Of a stretch of 64,000 nt of DNA, positions 43,802 through 52,981 are shown piece by piece. A program made the translations under genes and the position numbers. Each line of letters starts with the position of its first letter. Positions within the stretch are counted from its first letter, which is position 1. The notes beneath the pieces were generated by a model. That model did not search any database and was not told the origin of the DNA. It saw nothing but the letters and a program-made list of their open reading frames with translations. The stretch is from Trichococcus palustris (GTDB lineage Bacteria > Bacillota > Bacilli > Lactobacillales > Aerococcaceae): the NCBI RefSeq assembly GCF_900114465.1, contig NZ_FOTD01000011.1, forward strand, positions 1 through 64,000, read 5' to 3'.

Positions 43802-43836
43802 GGGGATTGAATAACTATGTGATCGGGGACATGTAC

Positions 43837-46800
43837 ATGAATGAGAGTTTTGTGAGAGAAATACTGAGCAATAGTTCAAATAGTTCAGAACATGATACTG
43901 TTAAATTGATAGCAATTTTTAATAATATCATTCCAGATATTGTAAATCATTTGAAAGAAATTAGGCTAACACTTCCAAATTTTGATGTTCATGATGATTC
44001 TCATGCTAAGCAAGTATTAGAAAATATGTTAATCCTCTCTAATTATTACGAAAGTAATTCACTTAAATTAACTAACTACGAATATTTTTTAATTATACTA
44101 TCCGCATATATGCATGATACTGGAATGGCGTTACCGAAGTGGGAGTTAAATTTGTTTAAGGCGACGGAAGGTAATGATTGGTTCAGCTTGTATGACGAAC
44201 TTGAAATAACCATAAATAATGATGGGAAAAAGCCTTTTCTCTTTTCTGAAGCAAAAGAATTTATAATAGACAACAAAAAATTTATTTACGCTGAATTCGA
44301 TAATGTTAAATCTTTCATTTTTATAGAAGATAAAGAAGAACAGTTTATTGATTCTTTAGCGAGAAAATTGGTAAATTATCAACAGTTTAGGAATGGATTT
44401 TCATTCGAGTTAAGTAATATAAAAGACAAAAATGAATATAGAGAAAAGAGTGAGAATATTCGCTATGAATATATTAGAAGAAATCATCATTTTTTTTCAA
44501 AAAAAAATTGTGAACTACTTTCACGCAAAATGGTGGCTTATTCTGATATTTTTACAGCAAGTAAATTAGCTGATGATTTAGCTAAGATAGTAGTAGGGCA
44601 TGGGATAAATTTTTCGGAAATTGAAAAATATGATTTGCGATCAAGATATTCTGATGGAAATTATGCTAACATCTTCTTTATTACAGTTTTAATTCGATTA
44701 GGTGATGTTATACATTTTTCCGCTGAAAGAGCACCTAAGTCTCTAATGGCTTCCAAAATGATACAAGATAATACAAGCATCATTCATTGGGAAGTAAAAC
44801 AAGAAGGAATTAATTCTTGGTTGACAGATTTTGATGAAAAGGGCAACAGAGAGATATCTTATAGCGCGTACTTTAAAGAACCAAAACTTTATTATTTTTT
44901 CCAAGACTATATGGATTGGGTAGATATTGAACTATCAAATTACCATATTTATTACTCCATTCAAATAAAAGATAATAATTTAAAGAAATTCTCTGAGTAT
45001 TATAATTTAAATTTAGCGGAAAAAGTAAATAGGCAAGCGGTACTATACGATGAACATTCGTTTGTACCAGTTGACAACCTGAAGTTTGTACTTAATCAAA
45101 CGCGAATATTAGAATTACTTATGGGGGTAGGTTTATACAAGGATAAATATCTTTGTTTACGTGAATTATATCAAAATTCAATGGATGCTTGTAAATGTGC
45201 TTTAGCCAATGGTTCAATCAAAGAGGGCTTAATTGAATTCGGGATTGAAGAAGATATTAATGGGAGATATCTATATTGTTTAGATAATGGCATAGGAATG
45301 ACCAAGCAAATAATTGAAGACTATTTTTTGAATATCGGAACGTCTTATTATAAATCAAGACAATTTTATGAATTGAAAGCTAGCTGGGAGAAAGGAGTAT
45401 CCCCAACATCTCAGTTTGGAATAGGAATTTTGTCATGTTTTATGATTGGCGATGAGATAGAGGTAATTACTAAGAATTCTGGTGAAAATGGGTCCCCTTT
45501 AATTTCATTCAAAGTAGATGGTCCTCATGAAAAATTTTATTACAAAAATGCAGAAGAAATAGATAAAGAACTAGTTGGTCAAAATGGAACTTTAATTAAA
45601 ATTTATCTGTCTGTTCAAGAATTAAATGATGAACATGTAGAGGAAATGGATAATAAGTTAATCTTTTTTGATGGCAGCACGGATAGACGTGGGGATAATT
45701 CTACAACAAGTATACAAACAATTGAAAATAATATTTACAGCAAATTATTCCATATGATAAATAATACACCTCAAAATATTAAAGTCGCTACAAGATTAAG
45801 CAATAATTCCTTAAAATATATTGTTGATAATTATGAACCTTTCGATTTGACAAAGATAACCAAAGAAAAATTACTAGATGAAACACGGGAGAATTTCTCA
45901 GAAGAATATAAAGAATCCCTAATATGTATAAAGGATAATTGGGATAAGTTTAAATCTCAAGTAGTGAAAGTTTCTTCTAAAAATATCTCCTTGACAACTC
46001 CTATCATTCTACCCACTTCTGATAAAAACGAGGTACTTAATAATCTATATTCATTTCCATTTTTTAAAAGAGGAGGGCTAGTCTCTGTTGATGGAATAAT
46101 AATTGATGATTACAAAGTAATTAAACAATCAATTGATAACGTACTTTTTAAAGACATTAATAATAATCAACCTTTTATTATAAATTTTGATGGTGAATTT
46201 AGACCAAAACTTTCTGTGGATCGTTTGAGTGTAACTGAAATATCAGAGGAATTAGTTGAAGAATTAAAAGCATTGATAGAGATGCTAAAAAATAAAATAT
46301 GTACTGCAATATTGGATTATGTAATGAACTTATCATCTGATATAGGAAATAGCGATTTGATTTTAGAAAAACTCATTGACTATAATAAAATTTTCAAAAT
46401 CGATATAATCGACTTCCTAGCGAATAGTGAAAAAAATATTCCTAATCAATTATTTCCCAATCTTCTAAATTATGTTTTAGAAGTCGATCAAATTACTGAT
46501 TTTTTCAAAGCTGGTATTGTTAAGATTAAGCCAAATTTTTTAATTTCCAAATGTAATAAGCAAGAATGGTTGATATATTTAAGTAAAATAATGTGCTCAA
46601 ATAAAATAGAAATATTTGATGATTATATTCTTGTTACATGTAATGAGCGATTGGTAATAAATCAGAATTTGATTCATCACTATTACGAACATCAAAGTGT
46701 TCCATTTTTAACTTATGCTGAGAACTGGGACACACATTTTCCAAACAATGATGTCGTAACTGGGGTATTTCCGATAGTATCTCCAAATCTATTTAAACTG

Positions 46801-47328
46801 GCAAAATATGATTATCGTGAAAGAATAATGTTTACCAATGATCGGGTGAATTGGATAAGTACGATGGGCAATGGGTTATCTGGAATTGGTTCCTTACAAT
46901 CACTACAGTTAATTCCAGATGTTGGATTTGGCACACTCCCAATAAAAGGATGGTTCCAAAATGATGAACCTAATAGGGTGCTTAATTATAATCAGGTGCA
47001 TAATAACTATTGGCTCTTTGAGTTAAATGATCATGGAAGAACTGTTAGAGAAGAAAAAACAGATTACTTGCTGAGAGTCTATATAACACCAAGTATATTA
47101 AGTGAAAGTGAAAAAATAAAGTTAGAAAAGAAAAAAGGAAAATATCTTGAATATTTTACTGGTGTCTATGAGGGATGGAGTGTACTTTTTTTAGGGGGAA
47201 CTAGTGAGATGGCATATTTATCAGGAAAGCATGATTTAGAAGATTTGATAGAGAATATTCCAGATACTTTTTCGAATGAATCCGATATACATTACTACCT
47301 TTTAGATAAAAAAGAGATAAAGATATAA
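43837..47328 (+). CDS. HD-domain plus GHKL (Hsp90-like) ATPase protein
   Basis: A very large soluble protein of 1163 residues. The N-terminal third has HD-phosphohydrolase features: HDDSHAKQVLENM near residue 50, LSAYMHDTGMAL near 90 and LIRLGDVIHFSAERAP near 290. The middle holds a GHKL ATP-binding fold: N-box LRELYQNSMDACK (near 442), DNGIGMT (near 484), FGIGILSCFMIGDEIEVIT (near 528) and NGTLIKIYL (near 585), as in Hsp90, MORC and MutL. The C-terminal half is unassigned. Proteins of this build recur in bacterial defence or conflict loci, but I know of no proven function. Start ATG 43837 behind CGGGGA. It is strongly AT-rich unlike the flanks, and a nuclease-like gene follows 0.7 kb later. 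Confidence 0.7.
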   Translation: MNESFVREILSNSSNSSEHDTVKLIAIFNNIIPDIVNHLKEIRLTLPNFDVHDDSHAKQVLENMLILSNYYESNSLKLTNYEYFLIILSAYMHDTGMALPKWELNLFKATEGNDWFSLYDELEITINNDGKKPFLFSEAKEFIIDNKKFIYAEFDNVKSFIFIEDKEEQFIDSLARKLVNYQQFRNGFSFELSNIKDKNEYREKSENIRYEYIRRNHHFFSKKNCELLSRKMVAYSDIFTASKLADDLAKIVVGHGINFSEIEKYDLRSRYSDGNYANIFFITVLIRLGDVIHFSAERAPKSLMASKMIQDNTSIIHWEVKQEGINSWLTDFDEKGNREISYSAYFKEPKLYYFFQDYMDWVDIELSNYHIYYSIQIKDNNLKKFSEYYNLNLAEKVNRQAVLYDEHSFVPVDNLKFVLNQTRILELLMGVGLYKDKYLCLRELYQNSMDACKCALANGSIKEGLIEFGIEEDINGRYLYCLDNGIGMTKQIIEDYFLNIGTSYYKSRQFYELKASWEKGVSPTSQFGIGILSCFMIGDEIEVITKNSGENGSPLISFKVDGPHEKFYYKNAEEIDKELVGQNGTLIKIYLSVQELNDEHVEEMDNKLIFFDGSTDRRGDNSTTSIQTIENNIYSKLFHMINNTPQNIKVATRLSNNSLKYIVDNYEPFDLTKITKEKLLDETRENFSEEYKESLICIKDNWDKFKSQVVKVSSKNISLTTPIILPTSDKNEVLNNLYSFPFFKRGGLVSVDGIIIDDYKVIKQSIDNVLFKDINNNQPFIINFDGEFRPKLSVDRLSVTEISEELVEELKALIEMLKNKICTAILDYVMNLSSDIGNSDLILEKLIDYNKIFKIDIIDFLANSEKNIPNQLFPNLLNYVLEVDQITDFFKAGIVKIKPNFLISKCNKQEWLIYLSKIMCSNKIEIFDDYILVTCNERLVINQNLIHHYYEHQSVPFLTYAENWDTHFPNNDVVTGVFPIVSPNLFKLAKYDYRERIMFTNDRVNWISTMGNGLSGIGSLQSLQLIPDVGFGTLPIKGWFQNDEPNRVLNYNQVHNNYWLFELNDHGRTVREEKTDYLLRVYITPSILSESEKIKLEKKKGKYLEYFTGVYEGWSVLFLGGTSEMAYLSGKHDLEDLIENIPDTFSNESDIHYYLLDKKEIKI

Positions 47329-47683
47329 GTTTCCATATACCGAATAAAACGATCTTCTATTGATTGTTGACTGCTTTGCCATATTTTTTAAGTCTAAAAC
47401 TAACACCAATCTGGAAAAATTATCAGAAATAGATATACAGCTATAGAAAGAGACCGTTGATTTAACAAGCTTTATAACCTACTAGCCATCAGTAGAAATT
47501 AGCTCTCTTTACTGTAGATATTTTGGGGGAAGAGACCGCCAATGCTGACTTTTAGACTAAACAGTGCAGGAAAATAAACCACATATTGGGGTATACTACT
47601 ATATCGGGGAAGTGTCAATGTTGATTGATAGTAAGCACTCAATGGGTTCGTTCCATAGTGTTTTTATGTAAAGTAGCCTGAGC
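47329..47683. other. Non-coding spacer in the AT-rich island
   Basis: About 355 bases with stop codons in every frame. No terminator, repeat or gene remnant could be recognised, except that the last 40 bases resemble the region upstream of the intact fic gene (including a decayed AGGAGCC-like site), so the duplication of fic included its ribosome binding site. Confidence 0.4.
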
Positions 47684-47980
47684 ATGTTGGACCATAAATT
47701 GGGAATTACAAACCAAGTTGAGTTAGCGAAAGCGGAAGAAAGAATCAGTAAAGCTAACGCTAAAGGTTTATATGATGCTGGTGATATCAAAGATCTGGAA
47801 GTCGGCACATACAAAGGCTTTGCGGATATTCACAAATATTTGTTTGATGATTTTTATGATTTTGCGGGCAAGACTCGTACTGAAAATATCTCGAAGGGAA
47901 ATTTCAGATTTGTGCCAGTTATGTACTTACTAAATGTCTTTAGATCATATCGATAAAATGCCGCAATTTACCATGAGTGT
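47684..47980 (+). pseudogene. Decayed N-terminal copy of fic
   Basis: The first 85 codons ([20 protein letters not shown] onward) match the intact Fic protein encoded at 49546-50148 closely. Near 47930 an extra base shifts the frame, yet nucleotide similarity continues for about 40 further bases (ATGCCGCAATTTACC against ATGCCGCAATCTACC) before it ends near 47980. The catalytic HPFxxGNGR part is missing. It is a partial duplicate, in the same orientation as the intact gene; the PD-(D/E)xK-like gene lies between the two. Confidence 0.85.
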
Positions 47981-48063
47981 AAACTTAGAAATAGATGTTG
48001 AATATTAAAGGCCTAAGTATCTTGTATCTATTTTTAAAATTCTAAATAGTGGGGGGACTCTAC

Positions 48064-49206
48064 ATGGAAAATGATTTATTTATAAGTATTCCAATAAAAA
48101 ATTCTTTGCATCCAAAGTTTCTAATGCTAAGAGATAACTCAAATTTTATTTTTCATCGTCACCTACTCAATGAGTGGTTCAGTGGTTTTCAAGATAGAGA
48201 TAATAAAATTGTTAAAGAATTCCAAACAACATTTCATTCTAGTTTTTGGGAAATATTTCTTTTTAAAGTATTTCAAGAATTAAATTTTAATGTTGATTTT
48301 ACGCATAATCGTCCGGATTTTATTTTAAAATCTTCAAATTTGGGTACAGAGATTTATGTTGAGGCGACAGTTGCAAATATTAGATACGGTGGTGATCCGG
48401 AGAGTTCAAGGACATTTGAAAATATAAGTAGTATGTTTACTCCGCCGCAATTGATTCCAGATTTTGAACAAGAGCTTGACGAATGTATAGTTCGATATTC
48501 TAATTCATTAAGAACTAAATCTGAAAAATATAAAAAAGACTACAGAAATTGTAGCTGGGTTTCTAATCAAAATCCCTATGTAATCGCTCTCAGTTCTTAT
48601 GATCAAGTAAATTATGGGAGAGAATATATATTTGGAATCATCGCGCTACTATATGGAATGTACTATTCAAAAGACAACAATACTTTTATTAAGAAAGATT
48701 TTATTCGGAAAAAAGAAACTAATGCAAAAATTTCTTTAGATATTTTTAACTCAAAAGAATATGATGATGTTTCAGCTGTTATTTTTACCTCAAATTGCAC
48801 AATAGGAAAATTGACAGCATTAGTACGTTCGCAAAATGAAAACTATAAGTTGAATGATGTTTTTAATTTATATCAGGATTTTTTAGACGAAAGTATGAGA
48901 TTCAAAGTTCAGTATACGACCACTGAATCGCCAGAGATTTTAACTGACGGGCTATGGGTATTTCATAATCCAAATGCTAAAAATAAATTGTCTGTTTTTG
49001 ATTTTTGGGATAGAGGAATAACACAGATATGTATAGAAGACGGTAAAGTTCATATGTATGGAAATTATTGTACAACAATCTCTAGGATGGATATTACTTC
49101 AATTCTTACTGGAGTTGTTTGGCCCGAGATTGAAACTAAATTACAGTATTATAATGAAAAAGTGGAAATTGAATTTGTTGATTTCTATCATGGAATAGTA
49201 AACTAA
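48064..49206 (+). CDS. PD-(D/E)xK-like nuclease candidate
   Basis: A 380-residue soluble protein without a recognised name. Residues 58-105 show the layout of a PD-(D/E)xK nuclease: a helix with Glu in FWEIFLFKVFQELNFNVDF, then RPDFILKSSN (Asp near 84) and, after a strand, IYVEATVAN (Glu near 100, with Thr in the place of Lys). The ExT variant occurs in divergent restriction-like families. Start ATG 48064 behind TGGGGGGACT; the longer frame from 48049 runs through that site. AT-rich like its neighbours, flanked by a broken and an intact fic copy, and downstream of the HD-GHKL gene. I infer a nuclease effector of a defence system; this is not proven. Confidence 0.55.
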   Translation: MENDLFISIPIKNSLHPKFLMLRDNSNFIFHRHLLNEWFSGFQDRDNKIVKEFQTTFHSSFWEIFLFKVFQELNFNVDFTHNRPDFILKSSNLGTEIYVEATVANIRYGGDPESSRTFENISSMFTPPQLIPDFEQELDECIVRYSNSLRTKSEKYKKDYRNCSWVSNQNPYVIALSSYDQVNYGREYIFGIIALLYGMYYSKDNNTFIKKDFIRKKETNAKISLDIFNSKEYDDVSAVIFTSNCTIGKLTALVRSQNENYKLNDVFNLYQDFLDESMRFKVQYTTTESPEILTDGLWVFHNPNAKNKLSVFDFWDRGITQICIEDGKVHMYGNYCTTISRMDITSILTGVVWPEIETKLQYYNEKVEIEFVDFYHGIVN

Positions 49207-49378
49207 TTTTTCAAATAACTTCTCTACATGCTTTTTTGCAACGATATTTTCTGTTCCATTCGATACCTAATAATATTTTATAGTATTATCTAGTGAGTTT
49301 AGTTTACTATAAGAATTGAAATAATAACCTTTTTAACCTTCGTACTTCCCGAAAGAGTCATTGTAAGGAATACTAGGT

Positions 49379-49415
49379 GGTCGAAACGTTGAAATATCAG
49401 CATTTCGATCTTTTT
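49379..49415 (+). terminator. Candidate terminator after the nuclease-like gene
   Basis: GGTCGAAA (49379-49386) pairs with TTTCGATC (about 49403-49410) with one G-U, followed by five T. The remaining bases of 49207-49545 are AT-rich with no gene; a -10-like TATAAT for fic lies at 49492-49497. Confidence 0.5.
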
Positions 49416-49545
49416 GTTTCTATTGAAAGCTAATTCAATTCAAGATGGAGATCTTTTCTCTTTGCCTAAAGTGTACAAGTAGACGATAAGCTATAATAGT
49501 TTTATCAGCTGAAACAGCGTATTTTTCTTGAAAGGAGCCTAATGT

Positions 49546-50148
49546 ATGTTAGACAATAAATTTGGAATTACGAACCAAGTAGAGTTAGCGAAAGCGGAAG
49601 AAAGAATCAGCAAAGCTAATGCTAAGCGTTTATATGATTCGGGTGATATCAATGATCTGGAAGTCGGCACATACAAAGGCTTAAAAGATATCCACAAATA
49701 TTTATTTGGCGATATTTATGATTTTGCAGGGGAGACTCGTACTGTAAACATCTCGAAGGGAAATTTCAGATTTGCGCCAGTAATGTATCTGGAAGCGTCT
49801 TTAAATCATATTGAAAGAATGCCGCAATCTACCCTCGAGGAAATTGTGACTAAATATGTAGAGATGAACATTGCTCACCCTTTTCGTGAAGGGAATGGAC
49901 GCAGCACACGTATTTGGTTGGATTTGATTTTGAAAAAAGAACTCAAGAAAGTTGTTGACTGGAACTTGATCTATAAGGAAAATTATCTGTCTGCAATGGA
50001 ACGTAGTCCCGTCAACGACTTAGAGATAAGATACTTGCTCAGCAATGCTTTGACTTCATCAATTGACGATCGAGAAGTGTACATGAAAGGCATAGATGTC
50101 AGTTATTATTACGAGGGATATACAGAATATACTGTTGATGATTTATAA
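49546..50148 (+). CDS. fic: Fic-domain AMP transferase, class III
   Basis: A 200-residue Fic protein that would transfer AMP to a target protein. The catalytic motif [12 protein letters not shown] (near residue 111) is complete. At the C-terminus SYYYEGY (near 186) matches the inhibitory motif [S/T]xxxE[G/N]; its position behind the Fic core marks class III proteins such as that of Neisseria, which keep themselves inactive without a separate antitoxin and modify DNA gyrase or topoisomerase IV. The target here is inference. The start follows AAAGGAGCC. A decayed second copy lies 1.9 kb upstream. It belongs to the AT-rich island. Confidence 0.9.
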   Translation: MLDNKFGITNQVELAKAEERISKANAKRLYDSGDINDLEVGTYKGLKDIHKYLFGDIYDFAGETRTVNISKGNFRFAPVMYLEASLNHIERMPQSTLEEIVTKYVEMNIAHPFREGNGRSTRIWLDLILKKELKKVVDWNLIYKENYLSAMERSPVNDLEIRYLLSNALTSSIDDREVYMKGIDVSYYYEGYTEYTVDDL

Positions 50149-50315
50149 AGGTGAAGAGAATGTTGGAAAGACTGTACTTTTTTCAAATCGTGTCTAAGAA
50201 ATTGACTCAGTCCAACCACTCAATAGGTAGAATGGGATTGCTGAGACACTAGAGAATAAGATTAGACATCAGTCATCAATTGTGAAATGCCAACCTTACA
50301 GAAAAGAGTAACTAA

Positions 50316-51248
50316 ATGAGAGAAGAGAAACGAACAATCCATTTGATGGGCACCGTCATCCAACTGTGGATCCAACATGACAATCCCGGAGATATTCTGA
50401 TAAATGCAGAAAACCGATTGAGTGAATATGAAAAACGTTTTAGTGCGAATGATAAACATTCCGATTTAATGAAAATTAATGAACAAGCAGGAAAAAATTC
50501 GGTTCAAGTCGATAAGGACTTATTTGAACTGATAACACTCGGCAAAACACATAGTTTGCCGAGTGATAGTGCTTTGAATATCACCGTCGGACCGCTCGTT
50601 CAATTGTGGCGCATCGGATTTGAAGATGCAAAGCGGCCGTCTGAGCAAGAAATAAAAGAAAAATTGAAAATAATTCAGCCCGAAAATATTATCCTCAATG
50701 AGGAAAAACAGACGGTATACTTGGCACAACCCGGTATGGCGATTGACTTAGGTGCCCTTGCCAAAGGGTATTTTGCGGATAAGATTTTGGAGTATTTCAT
50801 CTCCCAGGGGGTTCAATCGGCTATTATTGATTTGGGCGGGAATGTCGTAACATACGGGGAGGCGCCCCAGCATGAAGACGGCTATTGGCGCATCGGCATT
50901 CAACATCCGATGAAGACGCGAGGAAATTTCGTGCTGGCCCTAAAGTCCAAAAACCAATCCATTGTGACCTCGGGCATTTATGAACGCACCTTTACAGTCG
51001 ATGGAAAAACCTACCATCATATCTTTGACAGCCGGACCGGATACCCTCTGGAAACAGATATCGCCAGCATAACGGTTGTTTCCGATAAATCAGTTGATGG
51101 TGAAATCTGGACAACAAGGCTGTTTGCCCAAAAACCGGAACAAGTTATAGCGACTCTGAATGATCAGGAGGGATTGAGCGGCATCGTCATAACAAAAGAT
51201 GGCAGGTTACTGTATTCTAAATCTTTATCCTCTCAGATCATCAGGTAG
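50316..51248 (+). CDS. apbE: FAD:protein FMN transferase
   Basis: A 310-residue ApbE-family flavinyl transferase, which attaches FMN covalently to Ser or Thr of FMN-binding domains. Motifs are HLMGTVIQLWI at the N-terminus, GMAIDLGALAKGYFADKI near residue 140, IIDLGGNVVTYGE near 170 and HHIFDSRTGYPLETD near 233. There is no signal peptide, so it acts in the cytoplasm. This fits the cytoplasmic enzyme at 52982-55402, whose FMN-binding domain is the obvious substrate. The 3' end overlaps the convergent LysR gene by 24 bases. The start is weakly supported (AGAAAAGAG). Confidence 0.92.
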   Translation: MREEKRTIHLMGTVIQLWIQHDNPGDILINAENRLSEYEKRFSANDKHSDLMKINEQAGKNSVQVDKDLFELITLGKTHSLPSDSALNITVGPLVQLWRIGFEDAKRPSEQEIKEKLKIIQPENIILNEEKQTVYLAQPGMAIDLGALAKGYFADKILEYFISQGVQSAIIDLGGNVVTYGEAPQHEDGYWRIGIQHPMKTRGNFVLALKSKNQSIVTSGIYERTFTVDGKTYHHIFDSRTGYPLETDIASITVVSDKSVDGEIWTTRLFAQKPEQVIATLNDQEGLSGIVITKDGRLLYSKSLSSQIIR

Positions 51249-52172
51249 TGTGAGAGCGCGGATCTCATGGACAAACGTCTCCACAAATGCATGCAGAGTG
51301 GGCGTCAATGTTTTAGCGGCTGAATACGCGATGAAATATTCTATGGAGATGAGGTCGGTCGAAATGGGATATAAGTTATATTCTATGGCTTTCGATTTGG
51401 TAAGCAATCCTTCCGGTACGAAGGCAACGCCAACATCATTTTTCGCCAGTTCAGCTACCGTATATATATTGGAACTTTCCAAAGCAATATGTGGTGTGAT
51501 CTTATACCTTTGCAGCAAACGATCAACTTGTCGCCGAATCGCGGAACCGCTGGTAGTAAGCACTAATTTTTGCTGAAGCAATTTATCGATAGGGATTGTG
51601 CCCTTGGCCAATAAGCGCCTGTCTGCTTGATATAAATCAGAGGATTTGGGAATAATGGCATAATAGGTTTGATGGCCGCAATCATGTGTGATCAATGAAG
51701 GGGAAACGGATTCGGGATTTTGTCCAATGTAGAAATCCAATTCCTGATTTATCGCCTTTATTTCATTGATTTTCGGCAAATCTTCATTGATGGATAAGGG
51801 CGTTTCGGGATAGTTTCGCATAAATGTCGGCAAAACCAACGGCAGTATATACGTTGCTAAACTCGGCAATATGCCGATTCGAATGGCAGGATTGTCTGTT
51901 TTTGTATATTTTGCGAGTTTTCTTATTAGAAAATCGCCTTCCTCTTCGATCGTTTCCAAATATTGATAATAAATTTTTCCCGCATCTGTCAGTTGGATTT
52001 GCGGGCTTTTTCTGTTGATGATTTCTGTACCCAATTCTTTTTCAATCTTTTTGATTGTTTGCGTCAAATAAGGTTGGGAAATATATAAGTCTTTTGCAGC
52101 TTTCGTGAAATTCCCATGTTTTAATAAGGCGTCGATATATTGAAGCGTGTATGGCGATTTCATGTGGGGCAT
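51225..52172 (-). CDS. LysR-family transcriptional regulator
   Basis: A 315-residue LysR-type regulator. The N-terminal winged helix shows LLKHGNFTKAAKDLYISQPY (residues 12-31) followed by LTQTIKKIEKELGTEIINR; the rest is a periplasmic-binding-like effector domain. It is divergent from the FMN reductase and fumarate-reductase-like genes and convergent with apbE, so it most likely controls both. Start at 52172 (MPHMKSPYTLQ) with AGAAGG eight bases ahead; the frame is open further upstream. Confidence 0.9.
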   Translation of the reverse strand: MPHMKSPYTLQYIDALLKHGNFTKAAKDLYISQPYLTQTIKKIEKELGTEIINRKSPQIQLTDAGKIYYQYLETIEEEGDFLIRKLAKYTKTDNPAIRIGILPSLATYILPLVLPTFMRNYPETPLSINEDLPKINEIKAINQELDFYIGQNPESVSPSLITHDCGHQTYYAIIPKSSDLYQADRRLLAKGTIPIDKLLQQKLVLTTSGSAIRRQVDRLLQRYKITPHIALESSNIYTVAELAKNDVGVAFVPEGLLTKSKAIEYNLYPISTDLISIEYFIAYSAAKTLTPTLHAFVETFVHEIRALTLPDDLRG

Positions 52173-52348
52173 AATCATACCTTCTTTTATTATTGATAGT
52201 ACCATTATAACAAATTACTTATAGGGTCATAACAAAATAAATATTTCACAAATAAGTTGATAAGATTTATGATTGGACTATCGAAAAGCAATTTTCATTA
52301 CTTTTTTATATGCTCGAATCATCACATAATGTGCAAAAGAGAGGACTT
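52173..52348. promoter_or_regulatory. Divergent regulatory region of lysR and the flavoenzyme operon
   Basis: 176 bases, very AT-rich. ACTTAT (52215-52220) and ATAAGT (52252-52257) form a spaced inverted repeat, with a further ATAAG behind it, a possible LysR-type site. A -35/-10 pair could not be fixed with confidence on either strand. Confidence 0.4.
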
Positions 52349-52954
52349 ATGGCAATGAAACTTATTGGAATCGTTGGTACAAACTCAGATCAATCTACAA
52401 ACCGGAAGCTGTTGCAGTTCATCCAAAAACATTTTGCCGATAAAGCGGAAATTGAAATCTGTGAAATTAAAGGTTTGCCTGCTTTTAACGAACCGAAGGA
52501 TAAAACAGCACCTGCAGGCATTCAAGAACTTGCAGAAAAAATTGAAGCTGCAGACGGTGTGATCATCAGTACACCGGAGTATGATCACTCCATTCCGGCA
52601 GCGCTGAAGAGTGTCATTGAATGGCTATCATATAGTGTGCAACCCTTTATCGATAAACCCGTTATGATTACGGGCGCTTCGCATGGTTCTTTAGGTTCAT
52701 CCCGTGCGCAAGCACATTTACGACAAATTCTTGATGCACCCGAATTGAAGGCACGTATTATGCCAAGTGCCGAATTTCTGCTTGGTCGTTCCCTTCAAGC
52801 GTTCGACGAAGAAGGAAATTTGGTGGATCGAGAAAAAATAGCAGAATTAGAAGATTGCTTTGAGGAATTTGTTTTATTCGTTGAGATAACGAATGCTTTA
52901 TTGAAAGAGCATCATATTCGCAAAGTACAGAATAAAGATTTTTCTTGGAAATAA
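52349..52954 (+). CDS. NAD(P)H-dependent FMN reductase
   Basis: A 201-residue flavodoxin-fold reductase that transfers electrons from NAD(P)H to FMN. The phosphate loop is in IGIVGTNSDQSTNRKLLQFI at the N-terminus, and the PEYDHSIPAALKSVIEWLS stretch near residue 72 is the family signature. About half its residues are identical to the N-terminal domain of the next gene product, so the two arose by duplication. The start is the ATG at 52349 behind GAGAGGA; the longer frame has no site. It is 27 bases ahead of the fumarate-reductase-like gene. Confidence 0.9.
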   Translation: MAMKLIGIVGTNSDQSTNRKLLQFIQKHFADKAEIEICEIKGLPAFNEPKDKTAPAGIQELAEKIEAADGVIISTPEYDHSIPAALKSVIEWLSYSVQPFIDKPVMITGASHGSLGSSRAQAHLRQILDAPELKARIMPSAEFLLGRSLQAFDEEGNLVDREKIAELEDCFEEFVLFVEITNALLKEHHIRKVQNKDFSWK

Positions 52955-52981
52955 TTCAAGCAGTGATGGAGGGAAAGCTAC

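Larger units (their letters stand above)
43365..43836. other. Intergenic boundary of the AT-rich island, with a perfect dyad
   Basis: About 470 bases in which base composition changes from mixed to AT-rich. It holds a perfect dyad TTCAGTAT-GCT-ATACTGAA (43576-43594), a likely operator, and an inverted GGGTATAATAACCC near 43532-43545. A frame on the minus strand (43380-43667) has no recognisable similarity and is not called. Confidence 0.45.
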
